NCBI RefSeq assembly: GCF_037975245.1
Contig: NC_092562.1
Coordinates: 30,640,054-30,704,053, forward strand
Source: Apostichopus japonicus
Lineage: Eukaryota > Echinodermata > Holothuroidea > Aspidochirotida > Stichopodidae
DNA length: 64,000 nucleotides
Direction of reading: 5' to 3'
The translations under genes and the position numbers were made by a program. Of this stretch, positions 60,401 through 64,000 are shown piece by piece. Numbering within the stretch: the stretch's first letter is position 1; each line of letters starts with the position of its first letter. Below the pieces are notes generated by a model. It ran no database searches. It was not told the origin of the DNA and saw nothing but the letters and a program-made list of their open reading frames with translations.

Positions 60401-63332
60401 ATCAAAATATTAGTTTTATTGAGCTCTGAAATATAATATTAGGAATTATTGAACATGTAAAGAAATCTCAAGAAAAGGCTGAGTCAATATCAAACAATAC
60501 GGATATCTCCATATGCTAGCAGTGTCATTGTGTGAAAATGCTAAAAAGTTAATTTTCTACTCTGCTTGGCTGCAGTGATGATGCAATTAACCAAACATAT
60601 CTGTTTTTTGACCCAACATTTAACTTTTGCCTGTTTTGCACCCATCTTTAAGCTTTATATATGCTAGTATTGTATGAATTTCTGTTAAACCTATGTACAC
60701 ATGCTAATAAGCAACAGACAGTAAGAGATCCATTTTAGGAACTGATATGACCATTAACTGCAGATAGCTAAATATCAGATCACAGTATAAAGGGGAGGTT
60801 TGATGTGGAGTATAAAAGACAAACAAACTTACCAAAGCAATGGTAAATATTCTGTAATCATACTGGAAATGTTCCTCCAGTTTTTCACATTTGATGAGTA
60901 ATTCCCCATAAATTGATTCCTGGTCAGGCCAATACTTCAAACATACTTTCTGAGACGATTAAGAAGATGGGATTGAACGTTTTAGTGAAAAGGAATAATT
61001 GCTGTGAGTGGTGCAGATTCATCCACGAGAGCCTTTCTTCAACAAAAATATGATACACTTAAATGCTACAGAGTGTGACCACAACACCTCTCCCCCACCA
61101 CATCCCCTATCCCATGCAATGCACTTAGGGGTAAACATTGATCCTGATCTTAGATTTAATAATCATACTTCAAGGTTGATGGTTTATACAGGTTACCAGG
61201 TTTACCTCACTAACACCTGTTCTAATCTACAATAGACATTCAGCCCACCCACCTATTGACATAATTAGTAATAACTATGACCTTTGTGTCAGCATGGTAG
61301 TAAATCTATTGTTCAAATAGATTATACTTGCCTACAGGAAAATGTGGCGGACCTACGTTTTCATAGCTATAGATCACATTAACCATAGACACATTAACTA
61401 TAACAAGATGCTGGTATACAGACTTATAGGTTACATATAACATGGACATACATGAACCTTTTACAATATGCAGGTAGATAGAGCTATATGTCACACTAAA
61501 GATGGATATGTTAACTGTTTCAAGATTCTGGTATACAGACTTATAGGTTACATATAACATGGACATATATGAACCTTTTACAAGATGCAGGTAAATAGAG
61601 CTATAGGTTAAACAAAGGTGGATATGTTAACTGTTACAAGGTGCTGGTATACAGACTTATAGGTTACATATAACATGGACATACATGAACCTTTTACAAT
61701 ATGCAGGTAGATAGAGCTATATGTCACACTAAAGATGGATATGTTAACTGTTTCAAGATTCTGGTATACAGACTTATAGGTTACATATAACATGGACATT
61801 CATGAACATTTTACAAGATGTAGGTAGATTGTAGGTAATTTTAATTTCTAATACCTTCTTTCCGTCAATTAGCGATGTCAGCATGACAATTGTAGCAACA
61901 TTCTCTTGCCAGACCATTTGCCAGAAATCAACTAAAGAAGCTTCATTGGGACCTATTAATGTAGAACAGGTATAATTTTATCAAAATTCTAATGTTTCTG
62001 TGATTAACAAGGTCACTTAAAGACATACTTTTTTAAGACAGTTTGACTTTAGTCATTTCAAGCTTAATGCAATTAAATGCAATTAAACAATGATTTAATA
62101 ACTTCATTACTTTTCAATTAATGCAAAACATTTAGAGAATGTTTACATTTGGATTCAGAAAATCTGTGGTTAGGAATTAGTTCCTTGATGAATTTACTGT
62201 TCATTTCAGAGAATTTAATTCTTGAAAGCTACTTGTGTATTGCTGCCTGCAATCTTAGTGTTGTTTCCAACGGTTGGTACATTGCCTATAAAACCTAAGA
62301 AAGAGTGACGAGTAACTTTCTACCAGTAAGAGATTGCTAACAGTCAAAGGTGCAGGAGCTGTTACTTCTATATAGAGCTAGCTTTACCAGTTGCTTTACT
62401 TTTGTAATAAATTTTGCAGAAGTTTCTACCAGGTGCCACAGTCAATGCTACTAAAATACTGCTAGAAGGAATTTGAAGGAAAATGTTCAAGACAAAAGGT
62501 AGAGACTTGTTGACTTAATTGTTCATAGTACTTAACTAATAATAATGTAAAATGTTGTGATTTATGATACTGAATATATTTAGCTTTCCAATTGTAGCAG
62601 CTCTGACATGTTCGTATTTAGCATTGATTTTATGAAGCCATGATCACATACAAAACCATGATTTGTTTTATTCTAAATATTGCTGTAGGCTCTAGTTTCC
62701 ACCTCATCGTCATCTCCATTGTTGGCTTCAATGTCAGCTCCAGTGTCAGCTCTTAGGCTCAGCTCTGCTCATTAAAATATTTAGTTTTCTATTTAAAGCC
62801 CTTAAATAATAATGTCAGGCGCTGGTGTTAGGCTCAAATGTTGTGCCCAGTGTCAAGCAGCCCAAATGTTGTATGCTCATTGAAATATTTAGGCTCTAGA
62901 GTAAGTCCTGACACATAAAAAGATAAGTTTAGGTACAATGAAACCCTGAAATGTGGTTTAGATGTCAGGGCCAAATCAACCCAGATTATTTCGTTTAACT
63001 TCAATTCGGTGTTAGTAAACCAGAAATACCAAACTCACAGAACACTACACTCAAAAACACTGCAAAACAGCAATTTTTAATAGGACAAGAGAATAATGAT
63101 TCCATTTGTAGATTTGAGCCTGGAACCTTACAAACAACATCTTTTTTACTGAAATTTCAGCGGTCCAAATTATAATTGGGACATGGAAAAGCAGAGCTGT
63201 TTATGTGTTAGTATTTTTATCAGTGCACCCTTACAATTTTGCACAACAATTGTTAGTGACACCTTCACTACCCCAATGACCTTTTGGAAACATACCTTGT
63301 GTTGCAATGAACTTTTTTGGGGCTTTGTAACC
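45424..63332 (-). CDS. Receptor-class tandem-domain protein tyrosine phosphatase (3' part)
   Basis: Thirteen exons with GT..AG borders join in phase: 63296-63332, 61855-61952, 60833-60949, 60224-60381, 59072-59207, 57840-57989, 57462-57561, 51978-52054, 48691-48819, 47085-47210, 46689-46837, 46054-46189 and 45424-45498. D1 runs from GYKAPKKFIATQG through HCSAGVGRTGTY to EQYQFIFDTL; D2 runs from NSRYINASLMD through HCMNGVGRTGVF to EQYQTIFDAVL, and the protein ends 12 residues later. Family role: hydrolysis of phosphotyrosine via the Cys of HCxxGxGRTG, with the WPD-loop Asp as acid. In D1 the WPD Pro is Gly (DWGDMKIPE); in D2 the loop is GWPNNE, with Asn for Asp. D1 may be active; D2 is probably regulatory. 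The transmembrane and extracellular parts and the start lie beyond 64000. The closest type (PTPRE/A-like or other) is undecided. Confidence 0.95.
46054..46189 (-). CDS. PTP exon: D2 phosphate-binding loop
   Basis: Acceptor CCTACAG and donor GTATGT. Completes HCMNGVGRTGVFCGLV and runs to QPLIIQNQ. Cys and Arg of the loop are kept. Confidence 0.95.
46689..46837 (-). CDS. PTP exon: D2 WPD-loop region
   Basis: Acceptor TTGTTAG and donor GTAAGT. IQCLGWPNNETV replaces the usual GWPE/D-HG loop; ends RVLVHC plus two bases. Confidence 0.94.
47085..47210 (-). CDS. PTP exon: D2 QYWP block
   Basis: Acceptor TTCTTCTAG and donor GTTAGT. Reads SDQYWPESTSVTFSPFTIKS; the following beta strands are diverged. 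Confidence 0.93.
48691..48819 (-). CDS. PTP exon: D2 GYKKMDFFVATQ block
   Basis: Acceptor ATCTCCAG and donor GTAAAA. Reads GYKKMDFFVATQMPLKNTV and DFWNLVW, ending LNELDEK. Confidence 0.95.
49005..51075. repeat. 52-bp minisatellite with 104-bp higher-order unit
   Basis: The left part is diverged and irregular (GATGACCACTACAGGAAAGG every 50-60 bp). From about 49870 the array becomes a nearly identical 104-bp dimer of two 52-bp monomers: one with GATGAACACTACAGG, the other with GATGTCCACTGCAGG. A block of about 370 bp is also duplicated (49670 and 50039). It lies in the phosphatase intron between 48819 and 51978. Confidence 0.95.
51978..52054 (-). CDS. PTP exon: D2 YINAS block
   Basis: Acceptor TTACAAG and donor GTGAGT. 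Completes FLPVEAHTPVLKTP and reads NSRYINASLMD. Confidence 0.93.
52790..53716 (-). pseudogene. Tyrosine recombinase remnant of the DIRS-like element
   Basis: Three frame-shifted minus-strand pieces are in order: DVVDFLMAMFEEGKQVNT (53716-53507), LSMKKAFLLTAASTRRQSAL (53479-53234) and ISHWITKIIA with HDVRVMSTSMALYKG (53215-52790). The RR...L-AL and HDVR motifs match the first Arg and the HxxR of DIRS recombinases. The catalytic Tyr region is not intact. Several frame breaks make it inactive. Confidence 0.75.
54665..55250. repeat. About 130-bp tandem repeat (GACCTTTGACCTCC type)
   Basis: Five units contain AGGTTTGCCCAAGCTTCC, TATCGTGTTTACAAGG, TTTGACCCC and GACCTTTGACCTCCACAG, starting near 54673, 54800, 54935, 55067 and 55205. 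A CACACACA tract at about 55265-55290 follows. Inside the DIRS-flanked intron region. Confidence 0.85.
55570..56027. repeat. Two-copy tandem duplication, 229 bp
   Basis: AATCACAACAAAAACC begins at 55570 and 55799. Each copy runs through CTTTCAAAAACTCC-like text to GAATGTTCGCATGT. The copies differ at scattered sites. Confidence 0.85.
57462..57561 (-). CDS. PTP exon: start of D2
   Basis: Acceptor GCAATAG and donor GTAAAT. KLEEISV...NMENKSQNQCSTFLP corresponds to the ENxxKNR...LP block opening a PTP domain. Arg is replaced by Gln in the KNR motif. Confidence 0.85.
57840..57989 (-). CDS. PTP exon: end of D1 and linker
   Basis: Acceptor TATTACAG and donor GTATTT. EQYQFIFDTLVKNF ends D1; a 35-residue linker follows. 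Confidence 0.92.
59072..59207 (-). CDS. PTP exon: D1 catalytic loop
   Basis: Acceptor TATTTAG and donor GTAGTC. Completes HCSAGVGRTGTYITLDAM and continues to RQRRRQSVQVK, with the Q-loop Gln present. Confidence 0.96.
60224..60381 (-). CDS. PTP exon: D1 WPD loop
   Basis: Acceptor TGCCTAG and donor GTAAAA. Contains HFHFTDWGDMKIPE, where the usual WPD is WGD, and ends in IVHC, the start of the catalytic loop. Confidence 0.95.
60833..60949 (-). CDS. PTP exon: D1 KYWPDQ block
   Basis: Acceptor CGTCTCAG and donor GTAAGT. Reads KVCLKYWPDQESIYGELL and ends RIFTIAL, 39 codons. Confidence 0.94.
61119..61182 (+). pseudogene. Possible non-LTR retrotransposon fragment
   Basis: The plus strand reads HLGVNIDPDLRFNNHTSRL, resembling the LGV.ID.DL.F..HI block after the LINE reverse transcriptase core. 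It is short and isolated, in a phosphatase intron. Confidence 0.45.
61360..61830. repeat. 117-bp tandem repeat, four copies
   Basis: GACTTATAGGTTACATATAA occurs at 61421, 61538, 61654 and 61771. The units carry ACATGGACATACATGAACC and CAGGTAGATAGAGCTATA. In the phosphatase intron just upstream of the 61952 exon in genomic order. Confidence 0.9.
61855..61952 (-). CDS. PTP exon: D1 DFWQMVW block
   Basis: Acceptor ATTAATAG and donor GTATTA. Reads GPNEASLVDFWQMVW then ATIVMLTSLIDGKK. In phase on both sides. Confidence 0.95.
63296..63332 (-). CDS. PTP exon: D1 GYKAPKKFIATQ
   Basis: Acceptor TTTCTCAG and donor GTATGT. Matches the conserved GY..P..FI.TQGP block near the start of a PTP domain. Confidence 0.93.
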
Positions 63333-64000
63333 CTGAGAAAGCGAAATCAGAAACTTTAATCAGTAACTTGAGTTTCCCAGTTGAAGTAGTAGCGCTGCAA
63401 CATCGATCAGGTTTAACAGAGTCTAAGCTTTTATGTGTCATCATAAAGATTGGCAATTAAATTTATAGTTCATATAAAGGTCTAATGTACAACAATTCTA
63501 ACTAATATCTATTCATAAATAATTATTTTCTGTTGGCTGAAGTTGATTTCTTGACAAACAGTTGGAAAAATTCCTGCATCTTTAGGCAACAACTTCCTCC
63601 TCATAGCATTTTGTATAACAAAAGATATGAATTTTTCGACTTTTGTGAAATTTTGTTAATGCATCTGGCATCAGCTGAATGGATGATATCATCCAGGAAA
63701 TTCTGCTGAGAACTGTATCTGTCTAACATATGTGAGAGTATCCATTATTTTAACTGTTTGGCTCCCACAGCTCCTTTGGTTGAGGGTTGGACACCCTGCA
63801 AAAAGTTTCCAACCAATGTTAAACTTTTACTTATTATCGGTGCTCGTAATCACTTTCATGTGCATGATATACTTATCAATTCAGAAAACGTTTGTTTTCA
63901 CCTTTTGTTTGACGATTTAAAGCTCTATGAGGTTAATATGTATTCCATTTGTATTCTTTCTAAGATTGACTTTTAGAGCTCGCCATTGGGGAGCGTAATA
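63333..64000. other. Upstream intron of the phosphatase gene
   Basis: The exon that should encode the YINAS block of D1 is not visible here, so it lies beyond the right edge. The two overlapping plus-strand open frames at 63732-63976 show no motif. Confidence 0.5.

Noticed and set aside
63732..63976. Plus-strand open frames at the right edge
   Set aside because: They overlap each other, carry no motif, and lie opposite the phosphatase intron.

Overview
The window is AT-rich animal DNA. Genes are split by GT..AG introns, and there are many transposons, satellites and (TA)n tracts. There is no bacterial-type gene organisation. A two-domain receptor-class tyrosine phosphatase, CACTA-, hAT- and DIRS-type elements, a tRNA-headed SINE and abundant TAGGCCTA-like sequence suggest a marine invertebrate deuterostome. 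An echinoderm is my best guess; this is inference, not demonstrated.

Layout. 0-10.5 kb holds no convincing gene. It carries a tandem satellite (525-1020), a 1.4-kb foldback element (2402-3789), a hAT-type MITE with a perfect 8-bp target duplication (4217-4585), a tRNA-headed SINE (6714-6861), a 32-bp perfect palindrome around a (TA)n core (7169-7342) and a 22-bp-arm hairpin (8749-8807). 10.6-18.7 kb, minus strand, holds the exons of a BEN-domain-like gene with several frame breaks. A 2.4-kb hAT-like element sits in its last intron.

20275-38108 is the most notable region. Imperfect terminal inverted repeats beginning CACTGAAAA, a possible 2-bp AG target duplication and related subterminal arrays built on ACCGACTAA/TTAGTC enclose 17.8 kb. 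Inside are two minus-strand genes: an intronless 801-residue C2H2/transposase-like protein and a spliced gene of at least seven exons whose predicted protein starts with a ubiquitin-like segment. I read this as a large two-gene CACTA/EnSpm-like transposon, with the second gene a possible accessory factor. It carries nested inverted-repeat elements.

38.1-45.4 kb is gene-poor, with one non-LTR reverse transcriptase fragment. 45424-63332, minus strand, holds 13 in-phase exons of a tandem-domain tyrosine phosphatase. They run from early in D1 to the stop codon; the 5' part lies beyond the right edge. Its introns hold a 52/104-bp higher-order minisatellite, a decayed DIRS-like retroelement flanked by inverted repeats, and two other tandem arrays. 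Both phosphatase domains keep the HC...GVGRTG loop, but their WPD loops are changed to WGD in D1 and WPN in D2.
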